Source: a bacterium
Lineage (GTDB): Bacteria > Patescibacteriota > Minisyncoccia > Minisyncoccales > RBG-13-42-11
DNA length: 51,468 nt
Direction: 5' to 3'
Assembly (NCBI GenBank): GCA_030646565.1
Contig: JAUSLA010000015.1
Coordinates: 1-51,468 of the forward strand
Below the pieces are notes generated by a model, which saw only the letters and a program-made list of their open reading frames with translations, did not search any database and was not told the DNA's origin. Each line of letters opens with the position of its first letter. Positions within the stretch are counted from its first letter, which is position 1. Positions 14,719 through 22,700 of the stretch are shown here, in pieces. Both the position numbers and the translations under genes were made by a program.

Positions 14719-15736
14719 GGTTCTGCTTCCCTTAGAAACAGAAGCAAGCCAGATTTACTCTGCAATACTGGATGAGTTTCCTGGGGTTGATGAACTTGCT
14801 GAAAAAATCAGCCACATAAGAAACGAGGAAATTTACCACATACAAATAGCTAATAGCCTTATTAAAATAGGGAAAAAAGCAGAAAAAAGAAAAACAGGAA
14901 TCATTATTCCTTCCAAGAATACGCGGGACTTTCTGCAGAATGATTTTAATTTTAAGGGCTATTTATTAAATACGTTAACTCGGCTCCTTGATGCAAAAAT
15001 TCAGTCATTTATGTTGATTAATTTGCTGAATAAAAAAGATGTAAGGTATCAAAGGGCAAGGCAAACTCGCGATAATATAACAAAAATCATTATTCATAAT
15101 CTTAAAAGCCCTTTAACAATAACTAAATGGATCTCTGACTTGCTGCTGGAAGGGAAAAAAGAAAAATTAACTGGCGAGCAGAAAGAAATGGTAGAAAAAA
15201 TTAAAACTGCCAACAGTTCAATGTTTTCGCTTGTGAAAGATGTTTTAGAAATGAACCAAGCCGAAGAAAAGAAAAAATTGAAAAAAGAAAAAATTAACAC
15301 AACGAAGATTTTGGAAGAAATTATAAAAGAATCAAACAATCTAATTAAAATTACAGGCCAAAAAATTAATTTTCAACCGCCAAAAAAAGATATAATAGTT
15401 TTGAGTAACGCCGAAGTTTTAAAAAAAGTTCTCTCTGCCATTTTGACTAATGCTATCTCCTACGGAAAAAAGGGAGGAAAAATTTTCGTTAAGACAGAAA
15501 AAGAAAAAAACGGAAAAGTTTTAATTTCGGTGGCTGATAATGGAATTGGAATACCGCAAAAAGAACAAAAAGATATTTTTAAAAAGCTTTTCAGGGCATC
15601 TAATGCAAAAGTTCTTTATTCTGAAGGAAGCGGTCTTGGGCTTTATATCGCTAAGGAATTAGTTAAAAATATAGGCGGAAAAATCTGGTTTAAAAGCCAA
15701 GAAGGCAAAGGAAGCGAATTCTTTATACTCATTTAA
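14693..15736 (+). CDS. Soluble sensor histidine kinase with an N-terminal ferritin-like helical region
   Basis: Autophosphorylating kinase of a two-component system. C-terminal domains are clear: the H-box IIIHNLKSPLT with H135, the N-box LTNAISYGKKGG, the G1 box VADNGIGIP and the G2 box GSGLGLYIAKEL. No transmembrane segment is present, so it is cytosolic. Residues about 8-56 form two helices with E17 in LETEASQIY and E46-x-x-H49 in RNEEIYHIQ, which is the carboxylate/ExxH layout of ferritin-like diiron proteins. This suggests sensing of iron, oxygen or redox state, directly or with the overlapping 80-residue protein. No response regulator is in the window. The start at 14693 overlaps the upstream gene. 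Confidence 0.85.
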   Translation: MKNLLKSFEVLLPLETEASQIYSAILDEFPGVDELAEKISHIRNEEIYHIQIANSLIKIGKKAEKRKTGIIIPSKNTRDFLQNDFNFKGYLLNTLTRLLDAKIQSFMLINLLNKKDVRYQRARQTRDNITKIIIHNLKSPLTITKWISDLLLEGKKEKLTGEQKEMVEKIKTANSSMFSLVKDVLEMNQAEEKKKLKKEKINTTKILEEIIKESNNLIKITGQKINFQPPKKDIIVLSNAEVLKKVLSAILTNAISYGKKGGKIFVKTEKEKNGKVLISVADNGIGIPQKEQKDIFKKLFRASNAKVLYSEGSGLGLYIAKELVKNIGGKIWFKSQEGKGSEFFILI

Positions 15737-15751
15737 CAAAAGTTGAAAACC

Positions 15752-15958
15752 TGCGTCCCGTAAAGCGGGGCGAAGACGATGCGAAGAGATAAATCTCTTA
15801 TCAAGTCCCGCTTTGCGGGACGCAGATGGAAAAGAAGGAAGAAACCTTCTTTGACTCTTAATCTTCGCTCGGTTCTACCTCGCTCAATAGATGAAGCAAC
15901 ATTTCATCGCCTAGGCGGGGCGATGAAGCTATTGCTTCATCTTCCCTTCACTTTCAGT
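15752..15958. repeat. Cluster of family A elements
   Basis: At least three copies or fragments in both orientations: GCGTCCCGTAAAGCGGGGCGAAG, AAGTCCCGCTTTGCGGGACGCAG and hairpins such as GATGAAGCTATTGCTTCATC. A 77-codon frame across this cluster is translated repeat and is not annotated. Confidence 0.85.
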
Positions 15959-15963
15959 AATCA

Positions 15964-15991
15964 AAAATCCGCCTTGGGCGGATTTCTGTTA
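15964..15991 (+). terminator. Hairpin terminator between the kinase and the coiled-coil gene
   Basis: AAATCCGCC-TTG-GGCGGATTT followed by CTGTT. The stem is perfect (9 bp). The T-tract is weak, and it may serve both converging genes. Confidence 0.6.
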
Positions 15992-16000
15992 TCTATAAAA

Positions 16001-16294
16001 TTAATATTCTAATTTTATCCCAAGTTTTTCGGCAACCTGATGAAACCACTTTTCGTGGCGATCAACTTTGTGAGCTAACATCACCATTTCCTGAAAATAA
16101 GTATCGGCCTTCTTGGCGTAAGCATCAATGGAAACCATAAGATTATTAAAATCCTCTTTTGTAGAAAGATTCTTTACAGCTTTCTCTAAATCTTCTCTAG
16201 TGGCAAATACATCAAACAGCTTATTAAATCTTTCGTCAATTTTCTCAAACTTCTCATCTAAATATTGAATCAATTCGCTAAAATCTTCTTTCAT
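16001..16294 (-). CDS. Small coiled-coil protein of unknown function
   Basis: A 97-residue charged protein, almost wholly helical with heptad-like spacing (FSELIQYLDEKFEKIDERFNKLF, then ATREDLEKAVKNLSTKEDF and HKVDRHEKWFHQVAEKLGIKLEY). Similar small helical proteins are common beside DNA or membrane genes in Patescibacteria, but I cannot name the family. Nothing suggests a signal peptide or metal site. The ATG at 16294 is directly preceded by a family A element, with no clear Shine-Dalgarno. Confidence 0.7.
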   Translation of the reverse strand: MKEDFSELIQYLDEKFEKIDERFNKLFDVFATREDLEKAVKNLSTKEDFNNLMVSIDAYAKKADTYFQEMVMLAHKVDRHEKWFHQVAEKLGIKLEY

Positions 16295-16296
16295 AT

Positions 16297-16350
16297 ACCG
16301 AGTCCCGCTTTGCGGGACGAAGGTGAAGAAGAATTAATATTCTTCGCCTA
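16297..16350 (+). repeat. Family A element
   Basis: CGAGTCCCGC-TTT-GCGGGACGAAGGTG, then a GAAGAATTAATATTCTTC hairpin and GCCTA. It is a near-consensus copy upstream of the coiled-coil gene. Confidence 0.9.
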
Positions 16351-16398
16351 ATCTTATTATATGCGTTTTCAAACTATGCTGTCAAATATAAGTATTGT

Positions 16399-16437
16399 AC
16401 CGAAGGTGAAGAAGAGAACCTCGTCCTCTTTGCCTAC
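16399..16437 (+). repeat. Family A element, 3' half only
   Basis: CCGAAGGTG then AAGAGAACCTCGTCCTCTT and GCCTA. The GTCCCGC stem is missing. It abuts the typA stop. Confidence 0.8.
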
Positions 16438-18224
16438 TTATTTATTGCTCTGGCTCTATCTATTTTTGTCAGATATTGTTTTCGCAACCGGACGCTTTTT
16501 GGGGTAATTTCCAAGTATTCGTCATCGGTCATAACTTCAAGCCCTCGCTCAATCGTAAGTAAAAATGGAGGAGTAAGATCAATTGCTTCGTCTGAACTTT
16601 TGGAGCGCATATTAGTAAGCTGTTTGCCTTTTGTGGGATTCACATCCATATCGTTTCCTTTTGAGGTATTGCCTATGACCATACCAATATATACTTCTGT
16701 GCCCGGATCAATATAAAGCATGCCTCGCTCCTGGAGACCCCACAAGGAGTATCCAAGCGTCTTCCCGTTGGTCATAGAAATCATTGAACCAACTCTTCGC
16801 TTGCGGATCTCTCCCGCATACGGTTTAAATCCTAAGAAACGCGAAGAAAGAATGCCCTTGCCCTTCGTGTCAATTATAAACTGATTTCTGTAGCCCAAAA
16901 GCCCCCTTGTAGGCCCTTCCAATGTAAGCCGCACTATGTCGCCGCGCTGGGCAATATTGTTCAAAATACACGAGCGCGCGCCAAGCCGTTCAATAATCGC
17001 GCCTTGATATTCCTGCGGCGTATCAATAATGACCTCTTCAAATGGCTCGGAGACCTCGCCATCATTTTCCTTACGGAAAATGACCTGCGGATTGGAGACC
17101 TGTACTTCGTAACCAGCGCGTCTCATATTCTCAAGAAGAATCGCGATGTGCAGTTCGCCCCTGCCATACACCCTGAAAGTATCCGTTGATGTAAAATCAA
17201 CCCGCAAACCGACATTAACTTCCAACTCGCGTTTCAAATAATCCCGCAGTTCGCGGGACGTTACATGCGTCCCTTCTCGCCCCATAAATGGAGAGCTGTT
17301 CACTAAAAAGTTAAGGGTAATGGTTGGCTCATCAATCGCGATAGCTGGAAGCGGTTCTGCGTTCGCATCGGTTGTTACCGTTTCGCCAATATCAATATCC
17401 GGCAGTCCGGCAATAAGCGCGATATCGCCTGCGCTTGTTTCTTGGACATCTATTCTTTCCAATCCATTGAAAGTAAAAATTTTAGTAATTTTGCCGGAGC
17501 GGATTTCGCCATTCTGTTTTTTCACAAACACATTGTCTCCGGATTTAAGAATGCCTTCATACACGCGCCCCACCGCCATGCGTCCTAAAAAATTATCATA
17601 GGCAAGATTAAATGGCTGGAACCGCAAGGGTTTTAAGTCCAATAATTCTGACGAAGCGCAGGGAACATAAGAAAGAATCATATCCAGAAGCGGCGTAAGA
17701 TCTTTTGATTCATCTTCAAGTTTAAGCTTTGCAACGCCTTGGCGGCCGACAGCGTAGACAACCGGAAAATTTGCCTGGTTGTCGTCAGCTCCAAGTTCCA
17801 GGAAAAGCTCGAGCACTTGTTCTTCCGCTTTTTTAGGATCTGCGGCTGTTTTATCTATTTTATTTATTATTACTATGGGTTTTAATCCAAATTCCAGGGA
17901 TTTTTTTAAAACGAAGCGGGTTTGCGGCATAGGGCCTTCTTGCGCGTCCACAACTAAAAGCACGGAGTCAATTGAACGCAAAACTCTTTCCACTTCCGAG
18001 CCGAAATCTGCATGGCCGGGAGTGTCCACTATATTTATCTTCGTACCGCGAAAAGAAATAGCCGCATTTTTTGAATAAATGGTAATGCCGCGTTCAAGTT
18101 CCAGCGCGTTTGAATCCATTGAAACCCCTTCTTTAAAAGCTCCGGTTTGGCGCAACAAAGCATCGGTCAAAGTTGTTTTGCCGTGATCAACATGAGCAAT
18201 GATAGCGATGTTTCTTATTTCCAT
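16434..18224 (-). CDS. typA: Ribosome-associated translational GTPase TypA/BipA
   Basis: EF-G-like GTPase involved in 50S assembly and stress adaptation. The G motifs are complete: AHVDHGKTTLTDALL (G1), RGITI (G2), DTPGHADFG (G3), NKIDK (G4). The length (596 residues) matches the family, and the C-terminal TypA-specific part is intact (GPTRGLLGYRNQFIIDTKGKG, then LWGLQERGMLYIDPG and DDEYLEITPKSVRLRK). The upstream ATG at 18236 comes from a family A element (MGLA), so I use 18224, where homology starts (MEIRNIAI). No Shine-Dalgarno is seen at either ATG. Confidence 0.95.
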   Translation of the reverse strand: MEIRNIAIIAHVDHGKTTLTDALLRQTGAFKEGVSMDSNALELERGITIYSKNAAISFRGTKINIVDTPGHADFGSEVERVLRSIDSVLLVVDAQEGPMPQTRFVLKKSLEFGLKPIVIINKIDKTAADPKKAEEQVLELFLELGADDNQANFPVVYAVGRQGVAKLKLEDESKDLTPLLDMILSYVPCASSELLDLKPLRFQPFNLAYDNFLGRMAVGRVYEGILKSGDNVFVKKQNGEIRSGKITKIFTFNGLERIDVQETSAGDIALIAGLPDIDIGETVTTDANAEPLPAIAIDEPTITLNFLVNSSPFMGREGTHVTSRELRDYLKRELEVNVGLRVDFTSTDTFRVYGRGELHIAILLENMRRAGYEVQVSNPQVIFRKENDGEVSEPFEEVIIDTPQEYQGAIIERLGARSCILNNIAQRGDIVRLTLEGPTRGLLGYRNQFIIDTKGKGILSSRFLGFKPYAGEIRKRRVGSMISMTNGKTLGYSLWGLQERGMLYIDPGTEVYIGMVIGNTSKGNDMDVNPTKGKQLTNMRSKSSDEAIDLTPPFLLTIERGLEVMTDDEYLEITPKSVRLRKQYLTKIDRARAINK

Positions 18225-18225
18225 A

Positions 18226-18362
18226 GCGAGTCCCATTTATGGGACGAAGCTGAAGAAGAGGACGCAGTCCTCTTCGCCTACCGAGTTTTTATGTAATAAA
18301 AACGAAGGTTAAAGGGAAGATGAAGCAACAGCTTCATCGCCCGCCTACCGATTCGCCTCTCT
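18226..18362 (+). repeat. Family A elements between typA and the DEAD-box helicase gene
   Basis: The first copy begins GCGAGTCCCATTTATGGGAC, and its first 30 bases are repeated exactly at 33102. A second, degenerate copy has GATGAAGCAACAGCTTCATCG. They supply one possible typA start and the last codons and stop of the helicase. Confidence 0.85.
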
Positions 18363-18364
18363 TT

Positions 18365-19585
18365 CTACCCTTCAACAAACGTAATCGCTATGCCTCTTTT
18401 ATTCCAACGGCCGGTACGCCCGATGCGGTGGATGTAGTCATCGTAAGTTGCCGGTATATCATAGTTGATGACGTGGCTTACATCGGCAATATCAAGGCCT
18501 CTGGCCGCAACATCAGTTGCAACCAAAACCTGGACGCGATTATCCTTAAACATGCCGAGCGCTTTTTGGCGTTGCGGATGGCTCTTGTTTCCATGTATGG
18601 ATTCCACCTTAAAACCTTTGCCGGCAAGCATTCTTGAAAGTTTTTCCACTCCGTATTTCGTGCGTCCGAAGATGAGCACCTTATTAAATTCTGCCTGATT
18701 TAAAAGATTATTAAGAATATCTAATTTTGTTTTGCCCTGCTCTATTCTAATAATATCCTGTTCAACATTTTTTGAAGTGTCTCTGGTCTTTACCGAAATC
18801 CTTATCGGATTCTTAGTAAATTCTTTGATAACCCTTTCTATATCGTTTGAAAGAGTTGCCGAGAAAAAAAGCGTCTGGTGTTCTTTTGACATTTCATTCA
18901 TTAAAAAGCGCGTGTCATTGATAAATCCCATATCAAGCATTCTGTCCGCCTCGTCCAGCACAACAGTGGTAAACCTGGACAGGTTAATCATTCTTCTTTC
19001 CATCAAATCTTTTAGGCGTCCGGGCGTGCCAATAATTAAGCTGTAATTATAGCGAAGTTCTGAAATCTGCCTGCCAATACTCATGCCCCCAACGCAACAA
19101 ACAGAAAAGACTCTCATTCCTTTAGCAAAAAATTTAAGATCCTGGTCGATTTGAATTGCGAGTTCGCGAGTCGGAGCAACAATTAAAATTTGTTCTCTTG
19201 GATTTTGCAGAATTTTATTAATGAGAGGTAAAAGAAAAGCGGCTGTCTTTCCCGTGCCGGTATCAGCAATACCTACGACGTCAAAACCTGCAATAATGTG
19301 CGGGATAATTTGGTCTTGAATAGGCGTTGGCGCATTGTAACCCTTAGCCATAACAGTTCTTATTAGCCGCTGGTCAATTTTAAAATCCTGAAACTTATGT
19401 TTAGATATGAAATTTTCATCTCTTTCAGCGGTAAGCGCTTTGTTAACAAACCTTTTGGGATCTATTCTTTCCCCGGGCCGGCCTCCCGGCCTTCTGCGGC
19501 CAAAACCTAAAGAACCCGCACTCTTTTGGTGGGATTGAAAAAGATATTTTTTCGGTCTTCTATTACTAAAACTTCTTGTATACAT
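18365..19585 (-). CDS. DEAD-box ATP-dependent RNA helicase
   Basis: Remodels RNA in ribosome assembly or mRNA decay. All motifs are in place: Q motif GYNAPTPIQDQIIP, Walker A ADTGTGKT, PTRELAIQ, GTPGRL, DEADRMLDMGF, SAT (FFSATLS), and in the second RecA lobe VLIFGRTK, VATDVAARGLDI and HRIGRTGR. The 406 residues comprise the helicase core plus an N-terminal basic tail (about 70 residues, RRPGGRPGERIDP) that probably binds RNA. The usual long C-terminal tail is missing: the chain ends VEG, where a repeat supplies the stop. Exact orthology (RhlE, CshA or DeaD type) is not resolved. Confidence 0.93.
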   Translation of the reverse strand: MYTRSFSNRRPKKYLFQSHQKSAGSLGFGRRRPGGRPGERIDPKRFVNKALTAERDENFISKHKFQDFKIDQRLIRTVMAKGYNAPTPIQDQIIPHIIAGFDVVGIADTGTGKTAAFLLPLINKILQNPREQILIVAPTRELAIQIDQDLKFFAKGMRVFSVCCVGGMSIGRQISELRYNYSLIIGTPGRLKDLMERRMINLSRFTTVVLDEADRMLDMGFINDTRFLMNEMSKEHQTLFFSATLSNDIERVIKEFTKNPIRISVKTRDTSKNVEQDIIRIEQGKTKLDILNNLLNQAEFNKVLIFGRTKYGVEKLSRMLAGKGFKVESIHGNKSHPQRQKALGMFKDNRVQVLVATDVAARGLDIADVSHVINYDIPATYDDYIHRIGRTGRWNKRGIAITFVEG

Positions 19586-19610
19586 AATTTTTTCGTAACT
19601 TCCGGCTTTT

Positions 19611-19683
19611 GTCGATGAAGTTTGCCTCCTTCGGAGTTTACCTTCATCTTCACCTTCACTTCTGCTTTCGCAGAAGCTCGGTA
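19611..19683 (-). repeat. Family A element
   Basis: GTCGATGAAG...CTTCATCTTCACCTTC then CTTCTGCTTTCGCAGAAG and CTCGG. It is a variant with a changed but still paired outer stem (TTCTGC/GCAGAA), evidence of compensatory change. Confidence 0.85.
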
Positions 19684-19746
19684 AATAAAAAAGACCGGTT
19701 GGTCTCGTAGATTTTTTAATAGGGCTTTTATGCCTTAAATTTTTTA

Positions 19747-19790
19747 GTCGAAGAACATTTGTTCTTCTCCACCCTTCGCTGCGACTCGGG
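19747..19790 (-). repeat. Family A element, short form
   Basis: GTCGAAGAACATTTGTTCTTCTCC, then CCTTCGCTGCGACTCGGG. Confidence 0.8.
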
Positions 19791-19873
19791 TATGATAATA
19801 TTCTCTAAAAAATAAAAACTATGAGATTTGACTACAGTGATAGTATATATTAAAACCAATCTTTTGTCAATAA

Positions 19874-19969
19874 CCGAGTCCCGCTTCGCGAAGAATAATT
19901 GTTCTTCTTTACCCTTCGCTTCGCTCGGGTGCGGGATGAATGAAGAAGAAAACGCAGCTTTCTTCGCCG
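19874..19969 (+). repeat. Family A elements, interleaved copies
   Basis: CCGAGTCCCGC is interrupted by a second element (GAAGAATAATTGTTCTTC, CTTCGCTTCGCTCGG) before GCGGGAT and GAAGAAAACGCAGCTTTCTTCG resume, so one element appears inserted into the loop of another. It precedes the polX fragment. Confidence 0.75.
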
Positions 19970-20496
19970 TAAAAAATAATACATTTCGCATTTTAAAAGG
20001 AGCTGAAACGAATATCTTAAACGATGGTAAGATAGACATTAAAGACGAGGCCTTGAAAAAACTGGATTATGTTATCGCCGGCATTCATTCTTCTTTAAAA
20101 ATGGAAAAATCCAAAATGACGGAAAGAATTATTCGGGCAATGAAAAATCCAAACGTTGATATTATTTCCCATCCGACAGGCCGAATCTTGAAAGCAAGGG
20201 ATGAATATCAAATTGACTTTGACAAGATTTTAAGAGCGGCTAAAGAATACAACGTTATTTTGGAAATAAACGCTTTTCCTGCTAGATTAGATCTTAACGA
20301 CCAGAATATCAGGAGGGCGAAATCAGCTGGAGTAAAAATGGCAATCAATACAGACGCTCATAAAAAAGACCAATTGAGATTTATTGAATTTGGAATAGCT
20401 CAAGCCAGGCGGGGTTGGGCGGAAAAAGAAGACATTATCAATACCCAGCCATTAGAAAAATTATTAGCTGAGTTCCGCTTTGCGGAACGAAAGTGA
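19936..20496 (+). pseudogene. C-terminal fragment of a PolX-type PHP domain protein
   Basis: Residues from FRILKGAETNILNDGKIDI to RRGWAEKEDIINTQPLEKLL match the C-terminal half of the PHP phosphoesterase domain of bacterial DNA polymerase X. They include GIHSS, ISHPTGR, LEINAFPARLDLND and NTDAHKKDQLRF, which hold later metal ligands. The polymerase domains and the first PHP motif (HxH with SDG) that starts the metal site are absent. The frame begins in a family A cluster and its last residues (EFRFAERK, stop) come from another. The ATG at 19936 lies in repeat DNA. This is most likely a truncated remnant, though it could still be translated as a 186-residue product. Confidence 0.7.
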
Positions 20497-20523
20497 AGAT
20501 GAGGACGCAGTCCTCACCGCCTA
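20470..20523 (+). repeat. Family A element
   Basis: GAGTTCCGC-TTT-GCGGAACGAAAGTGAAGATGAGGACGCAGTCCTCACCGCCTA, with a compensated outer stem (GTTCCGC/GCGGAAC). Its TGA closes the polX fragment, and the Nudix ATG follows. Confidence 0.9.
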
Positions 20524-20526
20524 AAT

Positions 20527-21030
20527 ATGCCAATAGAAAAATCAGCCGGAGCAGTAATTTTTAGAAGGGAATCCTTCACCGCGGCTCAAGCCGTTCGAGG
20601 CTCTGAGGAGTCCTCAGGCTCTCGAAGAGGTAAAAAAACAGAGTTTTTTTACCTTCTTTTGCATTATCCCAGCGAAAAGAGAGCGAAAAAAGAATATTGG
20701 GGTTTACCCAAGGGGCACATTGAAAAAGGGGAAACAATTGAACAAGCCGCTAAAAGGGAAACTAAAGAAGAAACTGGATTGATAGATATTAATTTTGAGC
20801 CAGGATTTCAAGAGGAAGAAAAGTATTTTTTTATGAAAGAAGGCAAGAGAATTTTTAAAACAGTCACTTTTTTATTGGGAGCGGCAAAAACAAAAGAAAT
20901 TACGCTTTCTTTTGAACATATCGGCTTTTTATGGCTGTCTTACGGAGAGGCCTTGGATAAGCTTACTTTTAAAAATGCCAAAGAAATTCTTCGAAAAGCA
21001 AATGACTTCCTTTCAAGAAAGAGTGTATAG
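20527..21030 (+). CDS. Nudix hydrolase (bis(5'-nucleosyl)-tetraphosphatase-like) with an in-frame insertion
   Basis: Hydrolyses nucleoside diphosphate-linked compounds. The Nudix box is complete: GHIEKGETIEQAAK then RETKEETGL, with the RExxEE catalytic core. The preceding EYWGLPKG and the N-terminus EKSAGAVIFRR match Ap4A hydrolase-type and Nudt2-like small proteins. Homologues go directly from VIFRR to a short turn and then FYLLLHY. Here residues about 15-35 (SFTAAQAVRGSEESSGSRRG) are added by a GC-rich palindromic segment unlike the main family A sequence. With 167 residues it is a stand-alone domain. ATG 20527 lies 4 nt after the repeat. Confidence 0.9.
   Translation: MPIEKSAGAVIFRRESFTAAQAVRGSEESSGSRRGKKTEFFYLLLHYPSEKRAKKEYWGLPKGHIEKGETIEQAAKRETKEETGLIDINFEPGFQEEEKYFFMKEGKRIFKTVTFLLGAAKTKEITLSFEHIGFLWLSYGEALDKLTFKNAKEILRKANDFLSRKSV
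20570..20630. repeat. In-frame palindromic insert in the Nudix gene
   Basis: CTTCACCGCGGCTCAAGCCG followed by a near-perfect palindrome CTGAGGA-G-TCCTCAG within GAGGCT...GGCTCTCGAAGAGG. It is GC-rich in an AT-rich gene and has only partial likeness to family A. Confidence 0.65.
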
Positions 21031-21252
21031 AGTTGTAAAAAAATCCCAATGGAACAAAAAGAAAAACCTCTTTACTAAAAAGAGAAGGAGTGCTAATAAA
21101 AAATGGGAGGTCTATTTTGTAAGTTCTTATAAGAACTTACAAACGACCCGATCAAATTTCTACAAAGAAATTTGATTTGGGGATTGTTCTTTGACAATTG
21201 ACAACCTGGGAGAAAAAGCAAAAAAGATAAACTTCAAGAAAGGAGAGAAAAA
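21031..21252 (+). promoter_or_regulatory. purF leader with a 28-bp perfect palindrome and a second hairpin
   Basis: A 28-bp perfect palindrome occupies 21116-21143 (arm TTTGTAAGTTCTTA). A hairpin follows with 11-bp arms ATCAAATTTCT/AGAAATTTGAT (21151-21161, 21166-21176) and an ACAA loop. Two TTGACA words lie at 21191 and 21198 without a matching -10. A strong Shine-Dalgarno AAAGGAGAG precedes ATG 21253. The palindrome could be an operator or a terminator/antiterminator part. No known purine riboswitch core is visible. Confidence 0.55.
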
Positions 21253-22659
21253 ATGTGTGGGATATTCGGGATAGTCAGCAATACAGATGTGGTCTCGAAA
21301 GTTTCCCTTGGTCTTTACGATCTTCAGCATCGGGGAGAGCAAGCCGTTGGGGTAGTTACTTCTGACGGTCAAAGATTACAACATTATAAAAGAGAAGGTT
21401 TGGTTATCGAAGCCTTTGGCGAGGAAAACCGGGAAGAAATTTTCCGGGAACTTTTGGGCAGATTTGGAATAGGTCACACTCTTTATTCTACAATAGGAAG
21501 GGGAGGAGAAAAGAAACAACCAAAAACTTTCCAGCCCTTAATTGGCAATTTTCATGGTCAGCCTTTTGCAATTGGACATAATGGCAATCTAATAGATATT
21601 GAGGAATTAAGGAAAGAAGCTGAAGGGAAAGGATATCAATTTCAGTCGAAGGTTTCTGATACCGAGATAATCGTGGCCCTTCTATCAACTTCCTCTGAAA
21701 AAGATTTTCTTGAAGCATTGATAAAGACTCTTCGCAGGCTGAAGGGATCATTTGCTTTAACTATTTTGTTTAAAGATAAAGTGTTTGGGGTGAGAAGTAA
21801 GTACGGTGTTAGGCCTCTTTGCCTTGGTCGAGACGAATCGAGTTTCATTTTGGCCTCGGAAAGTTGCGCTTTCTATACATTGGGGGCCAGTTTTGTCAGA
21901 GAAATCCAGCCGGGAGAAATAATAATTTTAGGAAAAAACGGAATCGAGAACTCTTTTATCTGGGCAGAAAATCCTCAGCTTCGACTCTGCGTATTTGAAT
22001 ATATCTACTTTGCCAGGCCAGACAGCAAGCTTGCTAATCAAAGTGTTTACTCCTACCGAGAAAATGCCGGCCGGGAAGTAGCTGCCGAGCATCCGGTTAG
22101 GGCAGATATGGTTTGTTCGGTACCAGAATCCGGCGAGATTTATAATTACAGCATTGCTCAAGCTCTTGGAATTCCGGTTCGGAAAGCTATTTTCCGAAGT
22201 CGCTATTTCACAACCAAAATCTTTTTGACTTCTCGGGATACTGACCGACGAGCCCTGGTGAGAAAAAAACTTCATGTCCTAAGAGAGGTTGTCCACGGTA
22301 AGAGGGTGGTAATCAGCGAGGATTCTATCGTCCGGGCTGATACTTCACCGGTAATAGTAGCTATGCTCAGGGAGGCAGGAGCAAGTGAAGTCCATTTAAG
22401 GGTGGGTTCTCCTCCTCTCCGCTGGCCTTGCTTTTTAGGGATTGATATGGCTACTAGAGTAGAGCTAGCGGCAGCAGATTTAACCGTAGAGGAAATAGGA
22501 AGGAAGATTATCCGGACAGATTCCCTTGGTTATCTTAGTCTTGATGGAATGATAACAGCTTCTGGCTTACCAAGAAAAAATCTTTGTTTAGGGTGTTTTA
22601 CTGGAGAATATCCAATTGAACCGCCCGAGAACTGGAACTCAAAACCGCCTTCTTGCTGA
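21253..22659 (+). CDS. purF: Amidophosphoribosyltransferase-like protein (PurF), divergent PRPP site
   Basis: PurF makes phosphoribosylamine from PRPP and glutamine, the first step of purine synthesis. The Ntn glutaminase part is intact: Cys2 nucleophile (MCGIFGIV), LQHRGEQAVG and GHNGNL. The Fe-S type cysteines are present (CVFEYIYFARPDS, WPCFLGIDM, CLGCFTGEYP). The phosphoribosyl site is altered: the family VDDSIVRGTT reads SEDSIVRADT, and the NRYVGRTF loop reads SRYFTTKIF. The length (468) is normal. No other purine gene is in the window. Its codons look less A-rich than its neighbours' and its Shine-Dalgarno is strong, hinting at transfer. It may be a repurposed glutaminase/transferase. 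Confidence 0.85.
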   Translation: MCGIFGIVSNTDVVSKVSLGLYDLQHRGEQAVGVVTSDGQRLQHYKREGLVIEAFGEENREEIFRELLGRFGIGHTLYSTIGRGGEKKQPKTFQPLIGNFHGQPFAIGHNGNLIDIEELRKEAEGKGYQFQSKVSDTEIIVALLSTSSEKDFLEALIKTLRRLKGSFALTILFKDKVFGVRSKYGVRPLCLGRDESSFILASESCAFYTLGASFVREIQPGEIIILGKNGIENSFIWAENPQLRLCVFEYIYFARPDSKLANQSVYSYRENAGREVAAEHPVRADMVCSVPESGEIYNYSIAQALGIPVRKAIFRSRYFTTKIFLTSRDTDRRALVRKKLHVLREVVHGKRVVISEDSIVRADTSPVIVAMLREAGASEVHLRVGSPPLRWPCFLGIDMATRVELAAADLTVEEIGRKIIRTDSLGYLSLDGMITASGLPRKNLCLGCFTGEYPIEPPENWNSKPPSC

Positions 22660-22675
22660 GGCGGTTCTTTTTTGG
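22645..22675 (+). terminator. Rho-independent terminator of purF
   Basis: AACCGCC...GGCGGTT stem (22645-22665 region) followed by CTTTTTT. The purF TGA lies in the loop. Confidence 0.85.
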
Positions 22676-22700
22676 ATTAATAGAATATCAGAAGATAAAA

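Noticed and set aside
15779..16012. 77-codon open frame after the histidine kinase
   Set aside because: It is made of family A repeat copies in both orientations, has no start signal and no protein-like pattern.
21031..21252. Purine riboswitch upstream of purF
   Set aside because: The conserved purine-riboswitch core and loop-loop sequences are not visible; only a palindrome and one hairpin are.
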